Shown: one piece after another, positions 19,601 to 30,905 of the stretch
How the letters are laid out: the number at the start of each line of letters is the position of its first letter
Numbering within the stretch: the first letter of the stretch is position 1
Assembly (NCBI GenBank): GCA_029204225.1
Contig: MU832235.1
Location: 1-64,000, forward strand
Origin: Diphasiastrum complanatum
Lineage: Eukaryota > Streptophyta > Lycopodiopsida > Lycopodiales > Lycopodiaceae
Direction: 5' to 3'
DNA: 64,000 nucleotides
Position numbers and translations under genes: made by a program
The notes under the pieces: generated by a model
Databases searched by the model: none
What the model was told of the DNA's origin: nothing
Seen by the model: only the letters and a program-made list of their open reading frames with translations

Positions 19601-21491
19601 TGCTACAAGCCTGCAGAGGCATCAATAAAGGACAACCAAATGTAATTTAAGAGGGAAGAGGCCCAAAGATGAGTTTCACGATCTCAAGGTCATCAAATTA
19701 AACTACTTTTGCTCTACAATGGTGGTGGTGATTACTGCAACTTCTTTGAGACAATAATTGGTTTTGAATTTTTGGAGATAAACATTATTTTGTGATGTTT
19801 TGTACCAAGTATGCCAGTAATATGTTTGTATTGTGAATAAAATGTCATGTCAGTGTAGGTCCCACTACACTCGTTGAACAATTATTAGAGCTATGGTATT
19901 CATAAACATTCACATGCATTCATCCAGAGAAAAAGCTTCTTCACTGATGTCTCCTACAGTGACATTCTCTATTGATCAAAGTGAGAAAGATGACACATGT
20001 AATAGAAAGGACGTGTCTCCTTACAGCTTCCCTACTTTAACGAAGGGTAACATAATGAAAACATAACAACATAAGTGGGCCTTATGAATCAGCTGTAATA
20101 GATTATCCTTCTCCCTTTGTGACAATACCCTTCGAAAATATATTTTTCTTAGCTTTCTTTTCTTTTGTTGTTTGTCATTGACTTACTTTTTTGCATATTC
20201 AAAAATATCAGATTTGATTTGGATACTGCTTTTGTTGATTGCATCTGTCTCAAGTATACAATCAAGCTCATTAATCTGGTTGCCCACTCTTTTCCTGCTG
20301 CAAAGATTGCTTCAAAGTTACTTGGATCATCTACCATTTCAACCAATTTTGTTGCTTCTACTTCTTGAATGCATTCTCAAACTTTTCACGCTTCCAAGTT
20401 TACCATTCCAAATATGAACCAAATGGATTGTCGTTGCATTTTTACTTTTTTATCTTCTACTGCTGAAATGATTCCACTACTTCGTAAGACTTTTCTTTTA
20501 AAAGCTATTTGATTTAAGACATAAGGAAGCTAACGTTTTTTTTCATAGTTCTTTTCATTAACGTGAAGTGCTTTTATAATATTCGTATGCATATGTTAAG
20601 TCATCATGATCATTGTTGATGCGAAGGTCTTGCCTCATCTCAATGTTTCTATGATTCAACCTTTGGGTGCAGTTTATGATGCTCTTGCCATAATAAACTA
20701 AAATCTTCCACATTGAGATAATCAAGTCAAGCTTTTGTTGAGGAAGCTAAAATGCCCACTAGCGCTCCATGATGAGTAAAATTGATGATCTTTCTTTTTA
20801 AACTAGAAAAAGAGAACTTTTACGACATTGACACAATGATATGACATGAGAGCTCAAAGTGGCAACTCTTCTAGTATCTCTCAAGAGAATACCCCAATCC
20901 TTAACCCTCAAGAGCAAGGCATCTTGTATCTGTCTTCACATTTAGAAAACAATCCAACGACATCTTCTATCTTTAATTACCATTTGAATGGTAGGGCCAA
21001 GGGCCCACTTATAAGGTCAGATCAATTGTGAAGCAAGCATGTAGCCAATTATTAATTTTGCATTGCTCACAAAGTTCATTGTTAATTGAGTTCCACACAA
21101 AGACAATCTATAAAAAATTTCATCTAAGATCAACAAGACCGTATACTCCTTGATTAGCAATTTAAGGATGAGGCGTTTGTTATTGAAATCTTCCAGCTTC
21201 TATACATTGAGAAAACGTGGTAACCGGTTCACTATTCTCAAAATGATCTCCTTTGTAGATCAAATATCTCTGCTCGAATGTTTCCTCGTTACTATGAAGA
21301 GTTTTGCTCGTTACTCTTCATAGTAACGAGGAAACACTTGCTAGCGAGACTGCAACGACTAAAACGTAAGGTGAGAAAGCTAACCGTGGATCGTGAAAGA
21401 CAATGTCACATATCTTTAAATTCATCGCCCAATCTGGACCAAACAATTGGTCTGTTGTAGCTTTTTGCACAAGAGCTGCTGCAGTTGCCAT
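16565..21491 (-). CDS. TOM1-like (TOL) VHS-domain gene, first three exons only
   Basis: TOL proteins recognise ubiquitinated membrane cargo through VHS and GAT domains on early endosomes and feed it to ESCRT sorting. Three minus-strand exons join in frame: 21,491-21,385, 16,951-16,873 and 16,663-16,565, all with GT-AG borders. They encode 95 residues: MATAAALVQKATTDQLFGPD at the start, then QAKNVVKVIRKRLGNKNPKV and LLETLMKNC...KMVKIVKKK. These blocks match helices 1 to about 6 of a plant VHS domain in order. A full VHS is about 140 residues, followed by GAT. The expected DTWQEAF block and the GAT domain were not found down to base 1. Intron 1 is about 4.4 kb with two MITEs. Either a huge intron 3 runs past the window or the gene is truncated. 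No stop or frameshift interrupts the exons. Confidence 0.82.
16873..16951 (-). other. TOL exon 2
   Basis: The 79-nt exon lies between acceptor GACAG and donor ACG|GTGAAC. With the two bases left from exon 1 it makes 27 codons covering VHS helices 3-4. Confidence 0.82.
17280..17960. other. Intron 1 stretch with CGGAAC-rich motifs
   Basis: Within TOL intron 1, motifs such as CGGAACGATGTTCCG (about 17,290) and TTCCGAAACATAG (about 17,915) resemble the palindromic subterminal motifs of the MITEs nearby. I could not find matching ends or a target duplication, so it may be a decayed relative. A short (TAA)n run lies near 17,862-17,888. Confidence 0.35.
18528..18979. mobile_element. Second MITE type (about 436 bp), related ends
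   Basis: The element at about 18,536-18,971 is flanked by ATAGGACC (18,528-18,535 and 18,972-18,979). The preceding C is also shared, so the duplication could be 8 or 9 bp (hAT-like or Mutator-like). Inverted ends share GTTGCAG/CTGCAAC. The subterminal parts contain GATCGCGATCC and GGAACGCGTTCC palindromes, comparable in style to the AAACGCGTTT palindromes of the 323-bp family. There is no coding capacity. It lies in TOL intron 1. Confidence 0.72.
19183..19521 (+). mobile_element. MITE, second copy of the 323-bp family
   Basis: The element at 19,191-19,513 is flanked by CTTGAAAG at 19,183-19,190 and 19,514-19,521. It is 323 bp, exactly the length of the copy at 15,936-16,258, and is inverted relative to it. 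They share ends, AAACGCGTTT palindromes and a central segment with GGGCATTGCATTTATGTAGG. It lies in TOL intron 1. Confidence 0.85.
19522..21278. other. TOL intron 1, no further exon recognised
   Basis: A minus-strand frame at 20,149-20,346 (containing SNFEAIFAAGKEWATRLMS) looks protein-like but matches no family I know and was not joined to the TOL exons. Otherwise the region is AT-rich intron. Confidence 0.4.
21279..21336. repeat. Perfect 24-bp inverted repeat, 10-nt loop
   Basis: Bases 21,279-21,302 are the exact reverse complement of 21,313-21,336, leaving a 10-nt spacer. A transcript of either strand would fold into a 24-bp perfect hairpin. It lies in intron 1, about 50 bp downstream of TOL exon 1. 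Confidence 0.92.
21385..21491 (-). other. TOL exon 1
   Basis: The exon has 107 coding nt from the ATG at 21,491-21,489 to the donor ACG|GTTAGC. It encodes 35 residues plus two bases, including LFGPDWAMNLKICDI, the hallmark of VHS helices 1-2. This ATG was chosen because the family starts a few residues before this block. Upstream sequence is A-rich 5' leader. Confidence 0.85.
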
Positions 21492-22937
21492 CTTGAAATT
21501 TTATTCTCGTGATTTTTTTCCTCTTGTTTTTCTTCTCCTAGGTATGGTGTTTGTTAGGTGTTAAACAAACTCTGTCTACCACTCGTCAGGAACTGCTCCA
21601 GGGATGTGGCATTTACACATTCAGCATCTAAGCACAAACCTATGGGAAGCCTTCTACCTTTGCAATGCTTGAGATGCTGCAAAATAAGAAAGATATGTAA
21701 TTATACTGCGATACGCTGGGAAAGAAACGTAATAAATGCTTGAAAACTTTGCCCATCTAATTATTACAAAGCCTGAGCATTGCCTTGACCAAGCAGATTA
21801 TAGTACATGCACATATAAAAGATCAATACCTAAAAGAGAGATTACGAGGGGTTGGCATCAAATGGTCAGAATAAAGGTAAAAGCTCAACAATGCTCACCC
21901 AAGAACTCAGAACTTCTTTATTGTTCCAAAAGGCCATTATAAACTGGGATACTATTTTCCCATCTTTCAGTGATTACAGATGTCAACCCCAAGTAGTTTA
22001 TACCTTGCTTAGAGACAATAATAATATGTTAAGCTCAACAAAAGCTACAGTAACTGAATGCAGGCCAATGAACTATTTGATTGTTGGAGGCCAAGATATA
22101 AAAGTGAAAGCACAAAATCAGATTATTTAACATCTTTACAAAAGGACGTACAAAGCAATCAAAAACCAGTACCATTTCTGCTTGCCTCTGCAGGACTCAG
22201 AAGCCTATTGAAGCCAAAAATCCCAAAAAGTCCATCAAGATACAGCGGGAAAAAGCCAAATTACTTAAAGGGAAAGAAGCAATCTGAAAACAGCAGACAC
22301 GAGATGAGCCAGATGATAAAGAATAAAAGTAGATGGTTCACCTTCGCAATGTAAATAACAGTCCACAGTGCAGGAGAGTTGAAAGCCAAAAAACATAGCA
22401 TCAATGATGATCAACACTCGCTACTGAAAAAATAAGCAGATGGGTTGAGCAGAATCTAAGCTCTGGCACAGTACTCCACCCCAATGGCTCTCAATCAACC
22501 AAAATAACGATCCTTCCATGAACACCGATCCTTCCATGAAAGAAAAAGCCAAAATAGAATCCAAAAATACACACAAACAAAGGAGCAAACCCAAATCCCC
22601 AGTGCCTTTTTGGGTTTATGTGAATAGTGGAAACGGATTCCTCAATCAAGGTCAAAATCCTCAAAACCAAACCAAACCCACACCCACACCCAAGAGGGAG
22701 AAAAACAGATTCATTACTCAAATGCCAAAATTGAGCTCAAATCCTTTGATTCCCATAGTTGGGCAAACTATATCTTAGCGCCCAACTCAGTTAAGGAACC
22801 TAGCTAGATGGTATATGAGTTTACTAGAATCACCTCGGATTTACCCGGTAACAAGGAACCTATCGAGCACTCGTTTCAACTCGAATATACCCGATATCAA
22901 GGAACCAACTTGATTGGTATATAATTTTACGTGTGGT
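21492..22937. other. Upstream region of TOL; no other gene seen
   Basis: This would hold the 5' leader and promoter of the TOL gene if it is active. No TATA box or conserved element can be assigned with confidence, and frames here are short and unlike known proteins. Confidence 0.4.
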
Positions 22938-23106
22938 GGAAGGCCCCGGTCTAGGGCCTTCCGTGCAAGGAGGTTCCCTTGTCCGAGGGCCAGGTCCCAA
23001 CCTACACAGAAGGCTCGAGGCCCTTGGGCCTTCCACGATGTAATGATAGGTGTGAGGGTGAAGAGAGAGGATTGTAATGATAGGTGTGAGGGTGAAGAAA
23101 GAGAAT
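22938..23106. repeat. GC-rich inverted repeat followed by 34-bp tandem duplication
   Basis: GGAAGGCCC (22,938-22,946) pairs with GGGCCTTCC at 22,954-22,962, and the same arm recurs at 23,026-23,034. Directly after, a 34-bp unit containing GATAGGTGTGAGGGTGAAG is repeated at 23,039-23,072 and 23,073-23,106. The composition differs sharply from the AT-rich surroundings. Confidence 0.8.
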
Positions 23107-24805
23107 GGAGAGACGATGCATATTCTGTGGTGGAGAGAGAATGGCTGATTATGGAGAAGAGAAAAATTTGGATGCACATTCCGCTCCTGGAGTCACCTTC
23201 AAATTACAAAGAAAACCCAAGCACCTAGCATTACGATATTGGCTTCTGTATTCCACTAGGGTTGGTTTTCGTTGAGTCAGTACTTATATAAATACCTCGA
23301 CTAGGGCACAAATCTGAATTTTGCTCTAATATAAAAAATTTCTTGGTATTCAAAAAGAAGATATGTAGTAGATTGTATTCATTGTGCCCCAAAATAAATA
23401 CTTTGATTAAAATCTTGAAACTAAGGCAAAAAACAAAATGAGGCATAAAATGATCAATTCGAAGTGACAATTGTTGGGGGAAACAAACAAACATGTGAGT
23501 TATATTTGCCATTGGCCAAGGTTGAAACTTGAAAGTGCCAATTGGCAGAGAAAAACAAGGTGATTCTTATATCACGAGGAGCTTGGTCTTAAATAAGGCC
23601 AGCGTTGAAATTTGATGCCGTCGTCATGCCCTTCAAAGGTCAATTTGGATGTATTTGACAGGCCCTTGCAATTTTGGGCAATCAATAATAAAGAACATAA
23701 TTATATATAAAATCATCGTTCTGAAGTGTTGCAATTTATTTTAAATATGATAATCCAAGCTAAGTAACATACTTGTTTACGTTATAATAAATACACATTA
23801 CATACATCCTTGAAACTTGAAATTTCACTTTGTGCAAGTGCCTAGATTTATAACAATACTCTTTGAGATGATTGTGGAAATTGAGATTTACAAATTTCAA
23901 ACTTCAAATACTTGAGTCTAGCATGGGCCATGCAAGTTTGAACAATGGGCCAAATTGCCAACTTTCAACTTAGTATAAACTATATTCCACAAATGTTACA
24001 CTTCAATTCTAACTTTTCAACTTTCAAATTTCAGCCTTTTATATCTATGTAGTAATTGGACTTCATGCAAATTGATAGAACCTATAGCCCTGGGACATGA
24101 TACGTCTAGATTCTAGGCTAAGGCCTCCAATTATGTTTCCAATTATGTTTGCTAAATGCTTTAGTTAATATTAAATACAATAATGTAAATGGCTACAATC
24201 TAAAAAAAATTTGCTTGAAATTTAATATTAGAAGTACTAAAATGAAATTTGCCTGAAAATTCTATCCTTTGTAAAATCAAATTTGAAGGTCAAGTTTATG
24301 TAAGGACGTCACACAAAGGCCATGAACATTGCAAAATTCATCATAGAAATAATCAACAAAGGGCAAGATCAAATTTCAACACTACATAGGGCTTTCAAAT
24401 CATTGAAAAATAACTGGAAAAAACCCCAAAAATGCTCGCCTTCACACATGTGTGACTAAACTCAAAAAATGTCAGCCACCTATATGAGCCTCTTCATGGT
24501 AGAAAATGCTTAGTGGGTGAGTGTTTTAGACTAAGGGCGAGTTTTTCTGAGAAAACCCCGAAAACGCTCGCTATAGAGTGTTAAATACTCGTCTATTGAG
24601 GAAAAGGCTCGCCCAACAGAAAAAAGCTCGCACTAAGTGTGCCCCTTAAAAAAAGTTGATAAAAACAATTTTTTGACCAAGTATAAATAAAATGCAAGGC
24701 ACACACTAGCAAACTACACCTATTTATAAAATTAAAAAAAGAAAATAGTGGCAAAAACAACAAAAAAAAATTCGCAAAAGCGACAAGTTTACGTCTACTC
24801 AACTA
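23107..24805. other. AT-rich, no gene seen
   Basis: No coding feature is supported. A loose direct repeat (AACCCC-AAAA-GCTCGC) occurs near 24,423 and 24,555. Confidence 0.45.
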
Positions 24806-24825
24806 CTTCCCCGGCAACGGCACCA
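24806..24825 (-). promoter_or_regulatory. Athila/Tat-type primer-binding site remnant
   Basis: The minus strand reads TGGTGCCGTTGCCGGGGAAG, differing at one early base from the TGGCGCCGTTGCCGGGGA site common next to LTRs of plant Athila/Tat gypsy elements. It implies a minus-strand element with its 5' LTR to the right (from 24,826) and gag to the left. Neither LTR partner nor gag was recognised. Confidence 0.55.
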
Positions 24826-25734
24826 AAATTTTATGTTACCCTTGTTTTTGCCACCTCATCTCTACTAGAATGCAATGGGCAAGAAAAAAGAAGGATCAAC
24901 TCCGTTGTAGTATAGCGAGGCTGCGGGATTCGATCCAACAGTAAATGTGTAATCTAAAGGCAAAACTATGTCTCTACGAATGAGGGAGCGGCAATTTGTT
25001 AGGCTGCCTCTATGCTACCCTCTTTTGGAGGATGGAAACTATGAATAAATTCTATAAAATGTAAGGGAAACTAACTTAATCTATTCTTGTTGTGTCATGG
25101 TTGTTTGTGGGTGCTGTACTCTTCAATGTTCTTGGCCTCTTTGGGTTCCAAGGCTTCTAACGTAAGGGAAATCCTATCTACGGTGGCTTAAGGCCTATGA
25201 TATGGATCTCACACCTATTTTGTGGGCTGCAGCCAAGAGGGAAGAAGGGGAGGGGGACAAGCCATGAATGAACTTGAAAGTTTGTCTTCCTAAGCGCAAA
25301 TCCATAGCTTGACGGTAGAAACCTGCATAGCAATACATTTCTACAACAAGGGAGGATACTATGTATGTCTAACGATCAAGGCATCGTACATACATAACAG
25401 AAAAATAAGCATCAAGCATCAAGCAAAACACTCGCCTCACAACTCTCTCTCTCTTTTCCTCTCTCAAAGCATTCACATAATCACAAAAAAAGAGTGAACT
25501 CAACTCTTTGATTGAACAAATGGATATCGAAAACATGAAATACAAAGGATTTGGACCTTTTTATAGTTGGGTCCAAATGAGTTGAAGTGGCGCTTTTCTA
25601 TTGGCTCATTTCTAAATTTAATAGTGTAAGTTAACTTGTTTTTCTTTATTTTGGCAAGTAACTTGACCTTACAATGTTTTTGTATTTCCCTCTTGAGCCA
25701 CACCACATTTCTTATTCTACTTCGAGGCACTTTT
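24826..25734. other. Probable decayed LTR, no gene seen
   Basis: By position this may be the LTR belonging to the primer site at 24,806-24,825. Its far end is not defined. No coding potential was found. Confidence 0.3.
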
Positions 25735-25946
25735 AACCAAAATTAATTGTTTACTCTACTTTACGCTTCAAGGCATATTTACAATATTTTGTGCTTTGCG
25801 CAATACAAGTGCACCATTGATGTCTGACTTTTACATGACTAACCAAAATTAATTGTTTACTCTACTTTACGCTTCAAGGAGTATTTACAATATTTTGTGC
25901 TTTGTGCAATACAAGTGCACCATTGATGTCTGACTTTTACGTGACT
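25735..25946. repeat. Tandem duplication, 2 x 106 bp
   Basis: Bases 25,735-25,840 are repeated at 25,841-25,946 with only a few differences (for example GCAT/GAGT and GCGC/GTGC). The copies abut exactly. There is no open frame across it. Confidence 0.92.
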
Positions 25947-26467
25947 TCCAAGTTGCATCTTAGAAGCAATTCTTCTCACTCAAGATGTCTAATGGTGATT
26001 CACTTCATAATCACGTTAACCAGTTTAAGAATCTCTTGCAACAAATGGCAGCTGTCGACATCAACTATCAACGATCAAGATGCAATCGTGCTTTTGCTAT
26101 CAAGCTTGCTACTACATAAAAAACGAGGTGATGATCATAACTATACACTCAAATTTAACTCTCTCAAGAGTAATCACTATGTTGCTGCAAAAAGACAATC
26201 AAAGAAGCACAGATAACACTTCAAATCGACATCACATGCTCTATACGTAAACAAAGGTTCAAGTGTCAGAAGAAAAAAAACCTCTAAACTATCGAACTTA
26301 GAAGCCAATTGTTGTATCTTTAGCATCCACACAGCTATAGCTCCAACTAGATCGAACTAAGACGGCTCCCAACTAGTTCTAAGTTATGGGTATCCCAACT
26401 AGTTTGAGCATGGTGGTGAGTATTCCTGATGATAAGATCCACTCTTCTCTCTTTTCTCTACTTAGAA

Positions 26468-26633
26468 ACTAAACCCACAATGACAAAACCCTCAACCAAA
26501 CTTCCTTCTTTAAGGCTCAACCTACTAGAGAATGGAGGGCCTAGAATAACTTAAAACCACAATGATAAAACCCTAAACTAAATCTCCTCCTCTAAGGCTT
26601 AACCTACTAGAGAATGGAGGGTCTAGATTAACT
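26468..26633. repeat. Imperfect tandem duplication, about 2 x 83 bp
   Basis: Two adjacent units each contain CACAATGA-AAAACCCT and then CTACTAGAGAATGGAGGG. They differ at roughly one base in seven, so this duplication is older than the one at 25,735. Confidence 0.8.
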
Positions 26634-28018
26634 TAACTTGTTGCAAGATCAAATAGTGTACAATACAATGTGAAGTAACACAACACATGAAACTACACAA
26701 GGGAGAACACTCAAAGCATATATATGGCATGATATACTAAAAAATGAAGATATGAGCTGGTTAAATATGAGGCCTAAAGTCATTTTTCGGGAATATATCT
26801 CCTAGTACTTGCCTTGTAATTAAGGGCAAGACCTTTAATGAGAAAGACATTACTTTGGATAACCTTTACTAGGTCGTCCACACGAAACGACTAGATACGA
26901 AAAGACATGCTTAACTAGAGTAACTTTAACTCGTAGTTAAGTATACCTTTCATGGTATAGTTGAACGTATTTTCAGTCTAATTGTTAACTACACCCTTTC
27001 GCGGGTGTGACACGCCTATTGTTTTAGAGGTGTGTTTGTTCGTCCCGTAGAACATATATTGGTCTCACACTTCAGTCTGGAGCATCGAGAGAGAAGAGTT
27101 TATGCATATGTAAGGTGATTGAAGAAGTGAATAGAGTTCTGTGAGTTATTCTCTCTTATCTCTGTTCTCCGCACTACTGAGTGTGAGTGATCTTGAGTCT
27201 ACTAACAATCTCTAACTCATTACATGAATTACTCTCTGATCAGACAGACGCCCTAGTGCATTACAGTCATTTGTTGTGTATCCGTAAAGCATGCTCTAAA
27301 GAACTGTCTTAAAACCATCTTATTCGTCTGTCGCGAATACTTTCTTTTCGGCACTCGAATAACGACTATCTTTGGTAGAGTCTAGCACGATCATTGAATA
27401 AAGCTATATATATACATATGAGATGATAGTCCATGTTTGAATAATTGAGTCTTTGATGTTTTCCTGATTGGCATTGACATAAGTTTCTAACGTGTTCTAA
27501 AAACATTCATGTTTTTTAACCATTAATTTGGACTTTAGTTGTTGAGGACTTCTGTCTAGAAATGAACAGTGTGTGAACATGGGTAATTAATTGTTTGCAT
27601 AGTCGCGAATACATCGAACAACTCTCGACTCTTGTTGACACCTTAATCAGCCAGAGTGTAGTACTGTTGTACTACTCTGATAACATCTCATTTGTAGAAC
27701 ATGTTTCATTCGATTTGATAGAGGCTAGACTGTTGTTTTGAAATTATTAACATTACATTTTTCAAACCATAAGTAATACTGGTTACTTTTTAATGTTTGT
27801 TGACAACCAGAATAACACTCAAAACCACTTGCCATAATTGTACCAAATAGATAACTTTCTAACGTTGTCCTCTGTGGGAACGACATTATTTACTATAAAA
27901 TCTATATTAACCCTGTTGTTATAGTACGACACAAATCTCATCATCATAGCCATGCAACTCATCAAAAATAACATCACATGACACAATGGTCTTTTGAATA
28001 GTGGATCTTAACACATGT
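26634..28018 (+). other. Possible gypsy LTR fragment; no gene seen
   Basis: At 27,868-27,945 the sequence CTCTGTGGGAACGACATTAT and nearby bases resemble the CTGTGGGA-CGAC stretch common in plant gypsy LTRs. No second copy or primer site was found beside it, so this is tentative. Confidence 0.3.
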
Positions 28019-28060
28019 AGCCTTTGACCCAATCATCATATCCAACAAAAATAATCTTCA
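28019..28060 (-). pseudogene. Copia integrase-end fragment
   Basis: The minus strand encodes KIIFVGYDDWVKGY, the conserved block just after the integrase core of Copia elements. Only this short piece is recognisable. Confidence 0.6.
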
Positions 28061-28231
28061 AAATTTATCATCCAGCTTCTCAGGTCATGCAGCCATGGGC
28101 AAGTTCTACATTTAAATCTCATCCTACTTGTATTTTTAAAGATGTTCTGCAGGATGGCTAGAATATTCCTTGGAATATCAACGTAGATTATTTGTAGATC
28201 AAATTCAGTCCTTAAACTCTGAGTTTTGACA

Positions 28232-30770
28232 TGGTATCAGAGCCAAGTCAAAGAGCTTAGTTGATGATCCAAAAATCTTCAATTTGGTGAAAGCATTGGT
28301 GCTAGATTCACTTTGAAGGAGGGCGACGTTTTCTAGTAGTTTACTTGTAATGTTGAGGTCCAGATTAGTGTGGAAATTTCAGATGTACTTCTCACACGTG
28401 TGAGAGGCTGCTAGAGTTGTACTTTCACCAAAACTTTGTGTTTTTCCAATATTTGAGCTTCAAACAAGTTGTGTAGAGTGAAACCAGTGATGTGCTTATG
28501 AAAAACCATTGTTTCCTTCATAGATTTGATGAGTAAATGGTGTTAGAAGCTTATCAAACCTACAAATCCTTGAAAGAGAGTTTTAGGCTTATGTTATTTA
28601 GTTCAAGAGTGAAACTAAAACCATTCCAAACACCATTGGAAGGCATTGGCACTTCCAAGAGTCAAATCTAAGCTTCTAAGTGAATAGATTTTGTAGAATA
28701 CTTTTTTCCAAATCTTTTTGAGTTCAAGATCATTATAGATCTTGGTTCTTGGGTCTAGAGATTCAAGAGAGTAGCATTTTAGCTAAATTTCGAGAAAGGA
28801 AGAAGGGATAGCCTTTGAATAGTACATTTGTTGTACTTGTTACTATATAGAATGGGTTCAATTGGAGCCTATCTTCTTGAGGCTAGTGAAAGGCTAAATT
28901 CTAATAATTATTCAACTTGGCCTTCATGTCAAGCAAAGTATTGGATCCTTGAAGTTGCATGATGGTGATGAGAAGGCCAACTTCTCAAGCAAGGGAAAGG
29001 CAAAGTCAAAGAAGAAGATCCAACACAAGGAGACCAAGAATGATGAACAACCATCAAGCTCCAAAGGTGGAAAGAAGAATTAATGTGTAGCATACACACA
29101 CATACCAGACAAGAAGAGAAAGAAGTTGGACGAAAAGGTGGAGCAAGGATTCTTGGTTGGCTATGATATACACTCTGCATACAATAGAGAGTATACATGC
29201 CTGAAACCAATGAAGTGAAGATTGTCATAGATGTCAAATTTGACGAGACAAGAACGATGGCTGAAGAAGATCCAATTAGCTATGAAGTTCTCAGCAGACA
29301 GTACTATGACCTGCCCACATCGACAAAGGGAACGAACAACGAGAATCTGGATGAATATACTCAAATTCCAACTGAACTGAACAATAGTTCAGACGATGAG
29401 CAAACCGACATATCAGAAGTACCCATTACACCTGCAATACACCGAGGTCCCACAGGCAGAACAAAGGAAAAGTAGTTGCTGAGCCTGTATTATCTCCAAG
29501 GAGATCTGCAAGACAAAGAAGGGCACCAGTCAGACATATACCTGACAGCTCGACAAGAATTCTGTGGATTCAGCGGTGAACTACAAACTTATGAAGAAGC
29601 CATCGACTGTCCAGAAAAGGACAAGTGGATCAAGGCCATGGAAGATGAAATGGGCTCTATGAAGCAAAACAAGGTATGGACTCTCGCGCCACTACTGGTC
29701 GACAGAAAGATTGTTAAATGTAAGTGCGTCTACAAGCACAAGTATGAACTAGATGACAATGTACTCAGATACAAAGCCAGACTAATTGCAAAGGGATTTT
29801 CACAGAGGTATGGCATTGATTATATATAGACAATCTCTCTTGTTGTGAAGCACACGTCTCTACACATATTATTTGCATACGCACTGCCTATGTCTGAAGA
29901 TCCACATTGTAGACGAGAAGATAGCCTTCTTGCATAGGGAGCTGAAAGGGGATATCTACATGGACCAACCACCAGGTTTTACCTACGAGTCACTTGCTGA
30001 CTATGCCTGCAAAATGCATAGAAGCATCTATGGGACAGTCTGCCAGGCAGTGGTATAAGAAGAAGGATCACGCATTAAGATCCTTAGGCTTCCAGCCTTT
30101 AATGGATGATTAAAACGTCTATGTAAAAGACATAAACGGGGAGATCATCATAGTCAGTGTCTATGTAGGTGACACTCTGATCCTGTCATGGAGCGACAAT
30201 TTGATTGAGCAGGTGAAGGCAAATATTTTGAGGCACTTCGAAATATCGGACATGGGAAAATAAAAATGCAGATTGATAGAGATCTTCAGGCTAGGAGGTT
30301 GTATCTACACCAATCAAGATACATTCAAAAGAACATTTCCTATAGTGATGCAAGCTGGGCATCCCTGAAAGATGATGTAAAAGCGTCTCAAGAGGATGCA
30401 TCATAGCAGCCAATGCGATAGTTATTGGATAAGCAAGAAGCAAAGAATAACTGCTCAATCATCTTGTGAGACCCATATGTTGTTGCGGCCAAGATGGCCA
30501 ACGAGCTGACCTGGTTCAGACAGGTAGACTAGGACATAACACCGATGAGGCACTGATCCTGCACATGGACAATACCTCTACTATTCATCTAACAAAAGGC
30601 CTAGTGTTTCACTCCAGAACGAAGCACATCACCATCAAGTATCACATGATCAGAGATTTGGTTGAGAAGGACGAGCCGTCGTCGTCTTCATACCGACAAA
30701 GCAGATGGTAGCTGACATTTTTACAAAGGCCTTGGACAAGGCAATGTTTGAAAGGCAGAGAGGCAACTTG
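28232..30770 (+). pseudogene. Ty1/Copia remnant with primer site, gag, RT and RNase H pieces
   Basis: A primer-binding site TGGTATCAGAGCC lies at 28,232-28,244. A gag start at 28,852 gives LLEASERLNSNNYSTW, and a Lys-rich gag tail lies at 28,950-29,080. The post-integrase block IPDKKRKKLDEK...FLVGYD is at 29,100-29,165. RT begins at 29,600 with PEKDKWIKAMEDEMGSMKQN and YKARLIAKGFSQRYGIDY. RNase H near 30,560-30,660 has HMDNTSTIHLTKG and FHSRTKHITIKYHMIRD. Protease, most of integrase and the RT catalytic box are deleted or unreadable. LTRs could not be delimited. Confidence 0.85.
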
Positions 30771-30814
30771 ACACGTCGGATCTATATAAAGGGTCGGATT
30801 TATTAGACCTGATC

Positions 30815-30905
30815 CGATCCAGGGTCAAAGATGCCCGGATAAATTAGACTCGATCTGATTTGATCCGATCCGATTTAAGGTCGAAGACGCCTGGATATCT
30901 TCCGC
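30815..30905. repeat. Imperfect direct repeat rich in GATCCGATCC
   Basis: GATCCGATCC-AGGTCAAAGATGCCCGGATA (from about 30,820) recurs in altered form from about 30,866. It lies between the end of one Copia remnant and the start of another and may be part of a small dispersed element. Confidence 0.55.

Noticed and set aside
20149-20346. Minus-strand 65-codon frame in TOL intron 1
   Set aside because: No recognised family, and it cannot be placed in the VHS domain. Left as an unexplained frame rather than a gene.
22491-23230. Overlapping 70-110-codon frames upstream of TOL
   Set aside because: They overlap on both strands in repetitive or GC-skewed sequence and show no family motif.
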